This document shows, piece after piece, positions 1 through 9,358 of a stretch of DNA of 61,352 bases. Source of the stretch: an uncultured Clostridia bacterium (GTDB lineage Bacteria; Bacillota_A; Clostridia; TANB77; CAG-508). Position numbers and translations under genes: made by a program. The first letter of the stretch is position 1. Every line of letters begins with the position of its first letter. The notes under the pieces were generated by a model. The model did no database searches. It was not told the origin of the DNA and saw only the letters and a list, made by a program, of their open reading frames with translations. The stretch is taken from positions 1 through 61,352 of the forward strand of contig CALXJS010000002.1 of the NCBI GenBank assembly GCA_944388685.1, in the 5' to 3' direction.

Positions 1-1665
1 GGAGTTTTACATTTCCACGACGCAGATTATTTTGTACAACCAATCTTTAACTGTTGTTTAATTAATATATCAGATATGCTAGATAATGGAACCGTTATGA
101 ATGGAAAAATGATAGAAAGTCCAAAGAGTTTCCAAGTAGCATGTACAGTTACAACACAAATTATTGCAGCAGTTGCAAGTAACCAATATGGTGGACAATC
201 AGTAGACTTAAAACATTTAGGAAAATATTTAAGAAAAAGCTATAATAAATTTAAATCAGAAATAGAGAAAAAATATAAAGGTAAATTATCAGATGATATA
301 ATAGAAGATTTAGTACAAGATAGATTAAAAGCAGAATTAAAAGCAGGTGTACAAACGATTCAATATCAAATCAATACGTTAATGACAACGAATGGACAAT
401 CTCCATTTGTAACCTTATTCTTACATCTAGAAGAAGGAGATCCATACATCAAAGAAAATGCCATGATTATTGAAGAAGTATTAAGACAAAGATATCAAGG
501 TATTAAAAATGAAGCAGGCGTATATGTAACACCAGCATTCCCAAAACTAGTATATGTATTAGATGAATGTAACTGCCTAAAAGGTGGAGAATATGATTAT
601 CTAACAAAATTAGCTGTTAAATGTTCAGCAAAGAGAATGTATCCAGATTACATTTCAGCTAAGAAAATGAGAGAAAATTACGAAGGTAATGTATTTAGCC
701 CAATGGGATGTAGAAGTTTCTTATCTCCTTGGAAAGATGAAAATGGAAACTATAAATTTGAAGGAAGATTTAACCAAGGTGTTGTTAGTATCAACTTACC
801 ACAAGTAGCCATTGTTGCAGATGGTGATGAAGATAAATTCTGGAAATTATTAGATGAAAGACTAGAACTATGTAAAGAAGCTTTAATGTGCAGACATTAT
901 GCATTACTTGGAACACATTCAGATATTAGCCCAATTCACTGGCAATATGGTGCGATTGCAAGATTAGCAAAAGGTGAAAAAATAGACAAATTATTATATG
1001 GTGGCTATTCAACAATTTCATTAGGATATATTGGTGTATATGAAATGACAAAAGTTATGAAAGGTGTATCACATACAACACCAGAAGGACATGATTTTGC
1101 AATTAGAGTTATGAAACACTTAAGAGAAACAGTTAATAGATGGAAAGCAGAAACAAACATTGGATTTGCATTATATGGAACACCAGCAGAAAGCTTATGT
1201 TATAAATTTGCTAGAATTGATAAAGAAAAATTTGGAACAATCAAAGATGTAACAGATAAAGGATATTACACAAATTCATATCATGTAGATGTAAGAGAAA
1301 AAATCGACGCATTTGAAAAACTTGGATTTGAAAGCGAATTCCAAAAAATATCATCAGGTGGAGCAATCTCATATATCGAAATACCAAATATGCAAAAAAA
1401 TATAGATGCATTAGAAACAGCTGTTAAATTTATCTATGATAATATTCAATATGCTGAATTTAATACAAAATCAGATTACTGCCATGTTTGTGGATTTGAT
1501 GGAGAAATTATCTTAAATAAAGATAATGAATGGGAATGTCCAAACTGTGGAAACAAAGACCATTCAAAAATGACAGTTGTTAGAAGAACTTGTGGATATT
1601 TAGGAGAGAACTTCTGGAATGCAGGAAAAACAAAAGAAATTAAACAAAGAGTAATGCATTTGTAA
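1..1665 (+). CDS. nrdD: Anaerobic (class III) ribonucleoside-triphosphate reductase, C-terminal part
   Basis: Reduces ribonucleoside triphosphates to deoxynucleotides under anaerobiosis, using a glycyl radical installed by NrdG. The frame is open from base 1 (GVLHFHDADYF..., typical NrdD sequence), so the true start lies upstream; the ATG at 76 is internal. About 554 residues are visible. Near the C terminus are two CxxC pairs (CHVCG, CPNCG) forming the zinc site, followed by the glycyl-radical motif RRTCGYLGENFW, whose glycine codon is at 1594-1596. nrdG follows on the same strand. Identification is secure; only the 5' end is missing. Confidence 0.97.
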   Translation, partial: GVLHFHDADYFVQPIFNCCLINISDMLDNGTVMNGKMIESPKSFQVACTVTTQIIAAVASNQYGGQSVDLKHLGKYLRKSYNKFKSEIEKKYKGKLSDDIIEDLVQDRLKAELKAGVQTIQYQINTLMTTNGQSPFVTLFLHLEEGDPYIKENAMIIEEVLRQRYQGIKNEAGVYVTPAFPKLVYVLDECNCLKGGEYDYLTKLAVKCSAKRMYPDYISAKKMRENYEGNVFSPMGCRSFLSPWKDENGNYKFEGRFNQGVVSINLPQVAIVADGDEDKFWKLLDERLELCKEALMCRHYALLGTHSDISPIHWQYGAIARLAKGEKIDKLLYGGYSTISLGYIGVYEMTKVMKGVSHTTPEGHDFAIRVMKHLRETVNRWKAETNIGFALYGTPAESLCYKFARIDKEKFGTIKDVTDKGYYTNSYHVDVREKIDAFEKLGFESEFQKISSGGAISYIEIPNMQKNIDALETAVKFIYDNIQYAEFNTKSDYCHVCGFDGEIILNKDNEWECPNCGNKDHSKMTVVRRTCGYLGENFWNAGKTKEIKQRVMHL

Positions 1666-1732
1666 GAAAAGTGGCTTTGCCATATGTGCAAAATTGCTTC
1701 GCAATTACACGAATATAAGTAGCGTAACCTTG

Positions 1733-1857
1733 TTGTATACGGAAAAATCCATATATAGTCAAGACAAAAGCCGATTTTTTCCTATACAATAAGAAAGGAG
1801 TTTGTTAACAAAATCAAAGATTTGGAACGTTGGATGGAAACACCCAAACGTTCCAAA
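1733..1857 (+). repeat. Two hairpins between nrdD and nrdG
   Basis: An inverted repeat of about 17 bp pairs 1733-1749 (TTGTATACGGAAAAATC) with 1773-1789 (GATTTTTTCCTATACAA), one mismatch. A second pairs 1821-1831 (TTTGGAACGTT) with 1847-1857 (AACGTTCCAAA). Neither ends in a clean T-run, so they may be RNA processing or stabilising structures rather than terminators. The first resembles the hairpin at 25690-25728. Confidence 0.6.
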
Positions 1858-1896
1858 ATTTATCCATATTGTAGATGAAGAAAAGAGGGAGAAAAT

Positions 1897-2422
1897 ATGA
1901 ATTATGCAGATATAAAAAGAGTAGATGTAGCAAATGGAGAAGGCGTTAGAGTATCCGTATTTGTAAGTCGGATGTAATCATCATTGCAAAGGTTGCTTTA
2001 ATAGATGTGCATGGGACTTTGAATATGGTAATAAATTTACAGAAGAACAAATAGACCAAGTTATTAACTATCTAGACCATGACTATATCTCAGGCTTATC
2101 CCTTTTAGGTGGAGAACCATTAGAAAAGCAAAATCAAGAAGGACTACTACCATTAGTAAAAAAAGTCAAAGAAAAATTTCCAGATAAAAATATATGGTGT
2201 TATACAGGTTTTGATTTTGAAAAAGAAGTTGTGGGAGAAATGGCAAAAGAAAATGAAACAACAAAAGAACTTTTAAAATATATAGACGTTATGGTAGATG
2301 GTAAATTTGAAGAAGATAAAAAAGATTTAAGTCTAAGATTTAGAGGCTCTTCAAATCAAAGAATATTAGATGTACAAGAAAGTCTAAAAGAACATAAACC
2401 AGTAGATTTTAAATTAGATTGA
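1897..2422 (+). CDS. nrdG: Anaerobic ribonucleotide reductase activating protein, requires +1 frameshift at CGG
   Basis: Radical-SAM activase that generates the glycyl radical of NrdD. It starts at ATG 1897 behind GAGGGAG. The zero frame reads MNYADIKRVDVANGEGVRVSVFVS, then CGG-ATG-TAA. If the C at 1969 is skipped, the reading continues as G-C-N-H-H-C-K-G-C, giving the Cx3Cx2C iron-sulfur motif, then GGEPLEKQN and CYTGF, to the TGA at 2420-2422. The total is 174 aa, normal for NrdG. Everything on both sides of the shift is well conserved, arguing against decay. The stop TGA is also the first triplet of a solo palindrome arm. NrdG is essential to NrdD activity, so a real null seems unlikely. 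Confidence 0.9.
1969..1972 (+). other. CGG +1 frameshift site 1 (nrdG)
   Basis: In-frame CGG (codon after AGT) followed two codons later by TAA in the zero frame. The +1 frame starts with GGA (Gly), matching the S-G-C that precedes the first cluster cysteine in NrdG proteins. Confidence 0.8.
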
Positions 2423-2470
2423 GACAATTCGGGCCAGGTCGGGTTTTGTATCATTTTTGTCGAAAAATGT
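2420..2470 (+). repeat. Solo palindrome arm (TGAGACAATTCGGGCCAGG family)
   Basis: Starts with the nrdG stop codon and matches the left arms of the elements at 23663 and 51696 (TGAGACAATTCGGGCCAGG, then a GTCGGGTTTTGT-type segment and TTTGTCGAAAAATG). No complementary right arm was found downstream, so it appears to be a remnant or half-element. Confidence 0.7.
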
Positions 2471-2508
2471 AAAAAAATATCTACTGATAACAAATAAAAG
2501 GGGGATTT

Positions 2509-3144
2509 ATGAATTATATAAAAAATTTATATAATGAGAATATTAGATTTAGAATATGCATATCGTTTATTCTATTTACAATTCTATTTGGAATTATTGG
2601 GTATTTTATTAAAGAGAAAGTATATGATATATATTGGACACATGTACTATTTCTTGATACTTTTAATTTGAAAACAAACTGGATCGTTGGGCAAATATGT
2701 ATACCAAAATTTTCATTTTTTATTTTATTTGCAATTGGGTTATTGCTTACTTGGAAAGTGACACTAAAATGTGTGTTAAGTAAGAAATATGCAAAAGAAG
2801 ATATTATAAAATCAATAAAAGCGATTACTATAATCATTATATTGATAATTATTTGTGCAAAAATAATTTTCTTTCTAAAAGATAATAATGCATTGCATGA
2901 AATATTAAAAAATCATATTGAAATAAAATCTGAGATGCTAGAAAATATGAAACAAGCAGGATGGGATGAAAAAGATATAGAAATGCAGGAAAAGGCACTT
3001 AACGCTACAACTACTAAGCTAGAAGTGCTTGAAAAGATTTTAATGCCTGGTTATATTATAGAAGTAGTAGGATTAGTTGTTATAGCACAAGTATGTAGTA
3101 TATATGCGAAAAGAAAAACAAAAAAGTTTTTTGAAAATTTTTAA
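2509..3144 (+). CDS. Hypothetical multi-spanning membrane protein
   Basis: 211 aa, starting behind AAAAGGGGG. Hydrophobic segments lie near residues 15-33, 68-84, 104-122 and 182-198. A charged, probably cytoplasmic or extracellular stretch (about 130-180) contains AGWDEKDIEMQEKALN. I do not recognise a family. It stands alone between the nrdG-associated repeat arm and a hairpin at 3161-3187, probably as a single transcription unit. Confidence 0.7.
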   Translation: MNYIKNLYNENIRFRICISFILFTILFGIIGYFIKEKVYDIYWTHVLFLDTFNLKTNWIVGQICIPKFSFFILFAIGLLLTWKVTLKCVLSKKYAKEDIIKSIKAITIIIILIIICAKIIFFLKDNNALHEILKNHIEIKSEMLENMKQAGWDEKDIEMQEKALNATTTKLEVLEKILMPGYIIEVVGLVVIAQVCSIYAKRKTKKFFENF

Positions 3145-3160
3145 GAAAAATAAGAAAAAA

Positions 3161-3187
3161 ATTCCTAGAGTCTTTTACTCTAGGAAT
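3161..3187. terminator. Hairpin, probable bidirectional terminator
   Basis: ATTCCTAGAGT (3161-3171) pairs perfectly with ACTCTAGGAAT (3177-3187). A-rich DNA precedes it, so read on the minus strand the hairpin is followed by a T-run; on the plus strand it only has AAATTTAT. Confidence 0.55.
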
Positions 3188-3280
3188 AAATTTATATAAA
3201 AATAATATCAATAAAGTGTTTATATGTCAATAAAAATTTGCTGAATTTTAAAAATAACTTTTTACAGAATTACAAAATTT

Positions 3281-4330
3281 TTGTTGTTGAAAAAAATTGT
3301 AGAAAAAGCAACTGTGCAAGCTATGGGAAATAACAAGTATGGAAATATTGAAGAAAGTGAGTTACAAGGTGAGTTAGATAAAGAAACAGGAGAAGGGAAA
3401 ACACAAGTAAGTATAATAAGGAAAAAACGTATTGTTCAGTTTATAGATTCACAAAGAATGTATCGAGTGGATGATAATGGAAATGTATTTGAATATGTAT
3501 ATACAGATTTACCAATTATGGAAAATGGAAGTGATTTTAATACTAGAATGAATGAGTATAAAACAAGTATATTAACTGTAACAGTTCTAGATAATATGAA
3601 TATACCAGAAAATGCTTATCAAGTTTTTGATGTCTCAAAAGAACAAGATGGAACTGCAAAAGCATGGCTTGTCCCAAATGAGGAAAATGTAAATATGTAT
3701 GATTTATATATAGGTGGAAATGAGGGGGTAGACATTGAAAATTGTTCAGGAATGTTTTCTTATTTTTCAAATTGCGTAAAAATAGATTTAGAAAATTTAT
3801 ATACTGACAAAGTTACAAACTTTATAGGAATGTTCTCATGGGATACAGAATTGCAGGAAATCAATTTGTCAAATATGAATACATCTAATGCAAGAAGTAT
3901 GAATAGTATGTTTAATAAGTGTACAAGTTTAGCAAAGTTAGATGTTAGTAATTTTGATACAAGTAATGTAACAAATATGGCTGCAATGTTTTATCAATGT
4001 GCGTTTACAGAAATTGCTCTTAGCAATTTTAATACAAGTAATGTGACTGATATGAATGAAATGTTTAGACAATGTTTTTATATTACAGAATTAGATTTAA
4101 GTAGTTTTGATACAAGTAGTTTAACTAGAACGGATTTTATGTTTTATGGGTGTGGTGCTAATCTAAAAACAATTTATGTAAGTGATAAGTGGACAAATGA
4201 TAAAATAACATTGAGTGACAATATGTTTTATGGATGTACTAGTCTATCAGGAGCAATAAGTTATGATAGTACAAAAGTAGATATAGGATATGCGAATTAT
4301 GAAAATGGCTATTTTACATACAAAGAATAA
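3281..4330 (+). pseudogene. 5'-truncated BspA-like (DUF285/PARCEL repeat) surface protein
   Basis: 349 aa beginning (TTG codon) with a sequence that aligns to residues about 60 onward of the full-length paralogues at 30466 and 35688 (VEKATVQAMGNNKYGNIEE versus VEQATVQAMGKNKRGNIVR). The prepilin-like leader and membrane helix are missing, and nothing upstream encodes them in any frame. About five 24-25 aa repeats follow (pattern LDVSNFDTSNVTNMAAMF). No good ribosome site precedes the start. It may be an unexpressed remnant or a donor cassette for recombination with the intact paralogues. The frame remains open over 1 kb, so decay is recent or selection persists. Confidence 0.7.
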
Positions 4331-4345
4331 AAATTTATCTAGGTT

Positions 4346-4416
4346 TGAGCCAATTCGGGCCAGATGATGATTTTTTGCTCCGTCCCCAAAATCATCACCT
4401 GGTCCGAATTGGCTCA
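4346..4416. repeat. Hairpin of the GGGCCAGG palindrome family, between convergent genes
   Basis: Arms 4346-4374 and 4388-4416 (TGAGCCAATTCGGGCCAGATG...) pair with very few mismatches around a loop containing CTCCGTCCCC. It lies between the BspA-like remnant and convergent gatD. On the minus strand the TGA at 4416-4414 is gatD's stop codon, so the hairpin starts at the stop. It may act as a terminator for both genes. Confidence 0.8.
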
Positions 4417-5154
4417 TTTTAAAAATCTATCCAACAATTGTTTCCTACACAAATTTTCAAATTCATCATTTAAAGGTTCTAGAACAGTATTTTCCTGATA
4501 TTTTCTATCTAAGCAATGTTTAATAATATAATCGGTAAGTTCAGGATTTTTAGAAAGAAGGGGACCATGTAAATAAGTTGCAATCACATTTTCTTTAAAA
4601 AAGCCTTCTTCTGTGTCGCCAAATTTGTTTCCATTGCCAAATAATACTTTACCAAAAGGGCTAGGAATATCATAGGTTTGTCCACCATGATTTTCAAAGC
4701 CTATAACTTTTGTGGAAATTCCATTTAATTGAACTTCAAGTACGATATTTCCAATACATCTCTTTTTTCTGTCAGCAATAGCTTCTGTATAATAAGGGAA
4801 GATTTCCAAACCAGGAATGACATTTCCTTCAACACCTTTATAATATTTACCAAATAATTGATAGGCACCACAAATTAATAGAAAGAAGACAGCTTCATTT
4901 TCAGCTTCTTTAATTTCTTCTTTATATTTTATCAAGTCTTCTGATAAAATACTTTGTTCATTATCTGCACCACCACCTGCAAAAATGATATCATAACTTT
5001 TAAAGTCTGGTTTTTCATCTCCTATTGAATATCTATCTACAATACAGTTAAATCCACGTTTTTCTAGTCTATATTTTAATACTTGTATATTTCCATAGTC
5101 TCCATATAGTTCTAGCATATCGGGATATAGGTATAATATTTTTAATTCTTTCAT
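4414..5154 (-). CDS. gatD: Lipid II isoglutaminyl synthase, glutamine amidotransferase subunit GatD
   Basis: Class I glutaminase (246 aa) that supplies ammonia to MurT for amidation of the alpha-carboxyl of D-glutamate in lipid II. The nucleophile Cys95 lies in LLICGAYQLFG and the catalytic His196 in ATYLHGPLLS; the N-terminal ILYLYPDMLELYGDYGN is characteristic of the GatD/CobQ-like group. It lies 45 bp downstream of murT on the same strand, as in other Gram-positives. Confidence 0.92.
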   Translation of the reverse strand: MKELKILYLYPDMLELYGDYGNIQVLKYRLEKRGFNCIVDRYSIGDEKPDFKSYDIIFAGGGADNEQSILSEDLIKYKEEIKEAENEAVFFLLICGAYQLFGKYYKGVEGNVIPGLEIFPYYTEAIADRKKRCIGNIVLEVQLNGISTKVIGFENHGGQTYDIPSPFGKVLFGNGNKFGDTEEGFFKENVIATYLHGPLLSKNPELTDYIIKHCLDRKYQENTVLEPLNDEFENLCRKQLLDRFLK

Positions 5155-5199
5155 TATCGTTTCAACTCCTATTTTAATAACTTGGTTTCAATTGTTAAT

Positions 5200-6516
5200 T
5201 TATTTCAGTTTGAAAATTTCACTTCTAGTAGGTTGTAAAGATGTATAATTGGCAATTACATATTTTTTAGTTGTGTTGGTATATAATGCTTGTACGGCTT
5301 GTTCTAAATCAAGATAAGCTTCTATTTTCGTTTCATCAAATCCAGCGGTTTTAATTCTAATGGCAATGTCATAGCCTCTTGTTCCAGCCGTTACAATTCT
5401 TTTTACATTATTTAAATTATCAAAATTAATATCCCAAATCCAAGAAACATCAAAACCATCTGCTTTATTATCATTTAAAACAAATAGCAATTCTTTTTCT
5501 TCATCATCTTCATTTAATAATCGTAAACTTACATTAGCACCTGTTGGATTTTTTGCCAAATTAATGATTGTTTGGGCATCTTTTATGACTAATTTTTCTA
5601 GCCTTCCATTATTTAGTTCAAAATTTGCTAAGGTTTCTTGTATATATTTTGTATCAATATTATATAAAGAACAACAGCTAATGACTGCTGTAAAATTATA
5701 AATGATATAAATACTATTTGACTTTATTTTATATAACACATTATCAACTTCAAAGGTCATTTCATTTAGATTAATATTTTTTGTTTCTTTATAAATTTCA
5801 TTATCTCCATATCCACAATTTGGACAAGCAAATTTTCCAATATGAGAATATTGATAATATTCATATTCCAAACGTGTTTTACAAAATGGACAGAATTTTC
5901 CTTCTCCAGCTTCTTTCATATTGTCAGTAGCAAATGGGTACCTATCAACATGGAAATAATAGACATTTTGATTATCAGGATTTGCCATTCCTAGTCTTGC
6001 AACATTTGGGTCATCATTATTTAAAATCAAGTTACCAGTATAGGTTTTTAGGAAATCATTGATTTTTAAAATTAAAGATTCAACTTCGCCATTTCTATCT
6101 AATTGGTCTCTAAAGAAATCTAGAATAACCAGCGTATCTAATCGAAAATCTTTAAATACAACAGGGACATAGCCTTCATCTACTTCAAAAACCAAATAGT
6201 CTGCTTTAATTTTTCCCGTTAGTGTACAAGATTTTAGCAGGGTAGAAAGAATACCAGTTTCCATATTGTTTCCTTCTTTATTACTAATTACTTTCTTTCC
6301 AGCAGTTTGAAAAACTGCACCAATAGCATTATTTGTCATAGTCTTTCCGTTTGTGGCAGTAACAGCGATTACAGGACAATTGACTTTAAAATATTTAAAG
6401 ATTTCTGGATTCCAATCAAAAGCAATTTTTCCTAAAAAATTACCTCCATGTTTTCCACATAGTTTTAATACGATATTTAATAATTTCATTGCAAATATGA
6501 TAAAAAAGTTCTTCAT
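5200..6516 (-). CDS. murT: Lipid II isoglutaminyl synthase, Mur ligase subunit MurT
   Basis: Mur-ligase-fold ATPase (438 aa) that activates the D-Glu carboxylate of lipid II and forms D-isoglutamine with GatD. It has an N-terminal hydrophobic segment, the ATP loop VTATNGKTMTNN near residues 52-63, a zinc ribbon (CPFC...CPNC) near 210-235 typical of MurT, and the C-terminal DUF1727 region (NPTGANVSLRLL, NDNKADGFDVSWIWD). Glycine of the usual TGTNGKTT loop is replaced by alanine (TATNGKT). Confidence 0.92.
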   Translation of the reverse strand: MKNFFIIFAMKLLNIVLKLCGKHGGNFLGKIAFDWNPEIFKYFKVNCPVIAVTATNGKTMTNNAIGAVFQTAGKKVISNKEGNNMETGILSTLLKSCTLTGKIKADYLVFEVDEGYVPVVFKDFRLDTLVILDFFRDQLDRNGEVESLILKINDFLKTYTGNLILNNDDPNVARLGMANPDNQNVYYFHVDRYPFATDNMKEAGEGKFCPFCKTRLEYEYYQYSHIGKFACPNCGYGDNEIYKETKNINLNEMTFEVDNVLYKIKSNSIYIIYNFTAVISCCSLYNIDTKYIQETLANFELNNGRLEKLVIKDAQTIINLAKNPTGANVSLRLLNEDDEEKELLFVLNDNKADGFDVSWIWDINFDNLNNVKRIVTAGTRGYDIAIRIKTAGFDETKIEAYLDLEQAVQALYTNTTKKYVIANYTSLQPTRSEIFKLK

Positions 6517-6791
6517 TTGTTATGCTCCTTTATAAATTTTATATTTGCATTATAGCATAACATAGAAAAAAGATAAAGTTCTATGAAATTTTTTAAGAAA
6601 TATTGATTAAATAGAGAGTAAAAATAAAGAAATTATAAAAAATAAAATGAATATAATATTGGAAAAATAAGATTAGAAATTATATAAAATTTTACAAAAC
6701 GTAAAGTTACTTTGTAAATTCAAGGAACAATGAATAAAAGAATTTTAAGTTTTTATCACTTGAAAAACAAATTGAAAGAATATATAATACA

Positions 6792-6815
6792 AAGGACAGT
6801 TCAATAACTGTCCTT
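6792..6815. repeat. Hairpin in the 6517-6897 gap
   Basis: AAGGACAGTT (6792-6801) and AACTGTCCTT (6806-6815) form a perfect 10-bp stem with a 4-nt loop, without a T-run. It lies about 80 bp before the HAD gene. The remainder of this 380-bp AT-rich gap, between divergent genes, shows no gene; TATAAT-like boxes are abundant but unspecific. Confidence 0.5.
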
Positions 6816-6897
6816 ATTAGTAATGTATAAAATTTTATATATAGCATAGGTTGTATTATAAAGAAATTATACAAAATAGATGTACAAGGAGAAATAC

Positions 6898-7701
6898 ATG
6901 ATATATTTAAATAATGAAAAAAAGATAAATGAATTAAAAGAAAAAATGAATATAAACAGTATTTGTGTATTTTTGGATTTTGACAAAACAATTACAACAG
7001 GAGATAGTCAAGATTCTTGGGATGCTAGTGCTAATATAGAGGTATTTGGGAAAGAATTGTTAAATGTTCTAGGCAAATATTATGAAAAATATGGACCTAT
7101 AGAATTGGATTATACGATAGACATAAAGGAAAAAGAAAAGTATATGGAAGAATGGTATGCAAAATGTATGGATTTATATTATGCATATCATCCTACCAAG
7201 GAAAAACTAAAAAAATCTATTGATAACAGTAAGTTAACTCTAAGAGAAGGGGTGCAAGATTTTCTTTTAAAATTGTATAAGGGAAATGTGCCAGTCATTA
7301 TTTTGTCAGCAGGAATTGGAAATGTCATAAAACAATTTTTAAAAGAAAAAGGATGTGATTATGATAATATTACAGTCATAAGTAATTTTATAAAATTTGA
7401 TGAAAAGGGAAACATGAAAAAATTTTCTGATAATTTGATTCATACACTTAATAAAAATATAGATAAATTAGGAATTATAGAAATAAAAGAAAAAATAGAA
7501 ACAAAAGAATATAGAATTGTCATTGGTGATTTAATAGAAGATATTTATATGGTAGGAGATTATCCAGTAAATCAATTACTTAAGATAGGATTTTTAAACA
7601 AAAATATTACTAAAAATTTAGCGGTATATAATGAAAATTTTGATATTGTGCTAACAGAAGGAAATAATTTTTATGATATAGAAAATCATATAAATTGTTA
7701 A
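6898..7701 (+). CDS. HAD-superfamily phosphatase, pyrimidine 5'-nucleotidase (UMPH-1)-like
   Basis: 267 aa. The start at ATG 6898 is chosen because AAGGA (6886-6890) lies 7 bp before it; an upstream in-frame ATG at 6880 has no ribosome site. HAD motif I is FLDFDKTITTGDS, motif II is VIILSAGIG and motif III/IV is VIGDLIEDIYMVGD. The placement of the cap segment resembles eukaryote-type UMPH-1 nucleotidases, which dephosphorylate pyrimidine monophosphates, but the substrate is inferred only from overall pattern; a phosphoserine phosphatase-like HAD enzyme is the alternative. Confidence 0.7.
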   Translation: MIYLNNEKKINELKEKMNINSICVFLDFDKTITTGDSQDSWDASANIEVFGKELLNVLGKYYEKYGPIELDYTIDIKEKEKYMEEWYAKCMDLYYAYHPTKEKLKKSIDNSKLTLREGVQDFLLKLYKGNVPVIILSAGIGNVIKQFLKEKGCDYDNITVISNFIKFDEKGNMKKFSDNLIHTLNKNIDKLGIIEIKEKIETKEYRIVIGDLIEDIYMVGDYPVNQLLKIGFLNKNITKNLAVYNENFDIVLTEGNNFYDIENHINC

Positions 7702-7794
7702 GTTATACAATTTTAAATTGAAAATAAAGAATGTTTGTACAGATTTCTAACAATAAAATTTGATTAATAAAATGATTGGAAAGGATATAATAAA

Positions 7795-8307
7795 ATGGAA
7801 ATAGAAGAGATACAAAAAAATAGCAATAATAAAGAAATTATGATGCAAGCAGTAAAAGAAAATGGAAAAAATTTAGAACTAGCATCAGAAGAATTACAAG
7901 ATGACAAACAATTAGTTATGCAAGCATTAGAACAAGATGGAGAGGCTTTGGAATTTGCAAGTACAAGATTAAAAGGAGATAAGGAAGTACTACAATTAGC
8001 AACCAAAACTGCACCTTGGACAATTTGTTACGCATCAGAGGAATTAGCAGGAGATAAAGAAATTATGTTAGAATGTTGCAAACATTATGGACAAGCGCTA
8101 TATTATGCATCAGAGGAATTACGAGATGATAAAGAAGTGGTAAAAGCAGCAGTAGAAAATAAAGGCATTATTATTAAATATGCAAGTAAACGATTAATTG
8201 ATGATAAAGAATTAGCAGAGATTGCAGTAAAACAAAATAAGCAAGCATATCATTTTATATCGAATAAATTAAAAAAAGACGAAGATATAAAAAAATTAAT
8301 GGAATAA
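7795..8307 (+). CDS. DUF4116 repeat protein
   Basis: 170 aa made of about four repeats of roughly 25-35 residues with the pattern D(K/D)E(I/V)V..A(V/L)..NG..L.YAS..L..D (for example EALEFASTRLKGDKEV, QALYYASEELRDDKEV). This matches the DUF4116 family, a helical repeat with no established biochemical role. No signal peptide or membrane segment. It begins behind GGAAAGG and ends before a terminator, so is probably a single-gene unit. Confidence 0.8.
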   Translation: MEIEEIQKNSNNKEIMMQAVKENGKNLELASEELQDDKQLVMQALEQDGEALEFASTRLKGDKEVLQLATKTAPWTICYASEELAGDKEIMLECCKHYGQALYYASEELRDDKEVVKAAVENKGIIIKYASKRLIDDKELAEIAVKQNKQAYHFISNKLKKDEDIKKLME

Positions 8308-8343
8308 CAGCATTGCTGAAAGGGAAAAAATTTCTATATAATC

Positions 8344-8373
8344 AAAATAACATCAAAAAGATGTTATTTTTTT
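8344..8373 (+). terminator. Rho-independent terminator
   Basis: AAAATAACATC (8344-8354) pairs with GATGTTATTTT (8360-8370) followed by more T residues; it sits 37 bp after the DUF4116 gene. Confidence 0.85.
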
Positions 8374-8464
8374 CATATAGGGGTTGCAAATCATAATAAT
8401 ATATCTTAGAATATATGAGAATTGAAACAGATAAAACCTAGCAAAGGAGAAAGGAAGGATTTTT

Positions 8465-9007
8465 ATGAGAGTATTAGTTGTATCAGATATCCATGGTTCA
8501 GGGGTATATGCTGACAAATTAAAAGAAATTATAAAAAAGGAAAAACCAGAAAAGATAATGGTATTAGGAGATTTATACTATCATGGACCTAGAAATCCAT
8601 TAACAGATGGATATGACCCTATGAAAGTAACAAAATTATTAAATAGTGTAAAAGATAAGTTAGAAGTTGTAAGAGGAAACTGTGATGCAGAAGTAGACCA
8701 AATGGTTTCTGAATTTGAAATAAAAGAAAATATATTAGAAAGAATCAATGGAAAAAATATGTTTTTTACACATGGGCATAAATATAATATAGATAATTTG
8801 CCAAATGAAGATTTTGATATTATGTTTTATGGACATTTTCATACCTGTTTTATCAAAAAATATGATAACCAATTATTTGTAAATCCAGGTTCAATTTCAT
8901 TGCCAAAAGAGAATACACCACATAGTTATGCAATGATAGAGGAAAAAGATATTGTTATTAAAGATGTTGATGGAAATGTGATAGAAGAATATAGATATAG
9001 AGAATAA
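8465..9007 (+). CDS. yfcE: YfcE-like metallophosphodiesterase
   Basis: 180-aa calcineurin-like phosphoesterase of the YfcE/MJ0936 group. Metal-binding motifs appear in order: SDIHG (residues 7-11), GDLYYHGPRNPL, RGNCDAEVDQM, FTHGHKYN and YGHFHT, with NPGSISLP near the end. E. coli YfcE, which shares HGPRN and GNCDSEVDQM, hydrolyses phosphodiesters in vitro; the physiological substrate is unknown. The start follows a GGAGAAAGGAAGG ribosome site. Confidence 0.88.
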   Translation: MRVLVVSDIHGSGVYADKLKEIIKKEKPEKIMVLGDLYYHGPRNPLTDGYDPMKVTKLLNSVKDKLEVVRGNCDAEVDQMVSEFEIKENILERINGKNMFFTHGHKYNIDNLPNEDFDIMFYGHFHTCFIKKYDNQLFVNPGSISLPKENTPHSYAMIEEKDIVIKDVDGNVIEEYRYRE

Positions 9008-9016
9008 ATGGTTCAT

Positions 9017-9352
9017 TGGGGACGTGCCAAATTGTTTCATTTTGAAACCAAAAGGGACAGACCTGTATGAATTAAATAACAAATAAATCCAATATAATAG
9101 TTATAAAATTTTATGCAATTAAATGTGCTAGTGAAAGAATATTACAAATTCTTACATTATCAAGTAGGAGAATCTCAGACTTGCGGTTCAGAGGTGCCTG
9201 CTTTATAATGTTAGAATTTGTATATTCTGTAACGCCAGCCATTTAATAAATAAAATTTTATAACTATTATATTGGATTTTATTAACTATTATAAATAATT
9301 TAATAGGTCTGTCCCTTTTGGTTTCAAAATGAAACAATTTGGCACGTCCCCA
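9017..9352. repeat. Palindromic element A (long arms with central core, core reversed)
   Basis: Outer arms 9017-9064 and 9305-9352 are near-perfect inverted copies (TGGGGACGTGCCAAATTG ... ; inner ends AGACCT/AGGTCT). Inner arms (AATCCAATATAATAGTTATA type) continue the palindrome. The core, 9118-9247, is related to the cores of the elements at 23663, 51696 and 54905 but in reverse orientation and more diverged. It fills the gap between the convergent yfcE-like and Mg-ATPase genes. Confidence 0.85.
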
Positions 9353-9358
9353 TTCCCA

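Noticed and set aside
9118..9247. Core of element A as an independent small RNA gene
   Set aside because: No promoter or terminator specific to the core could be seen; transcription remains possible but is unsupported.
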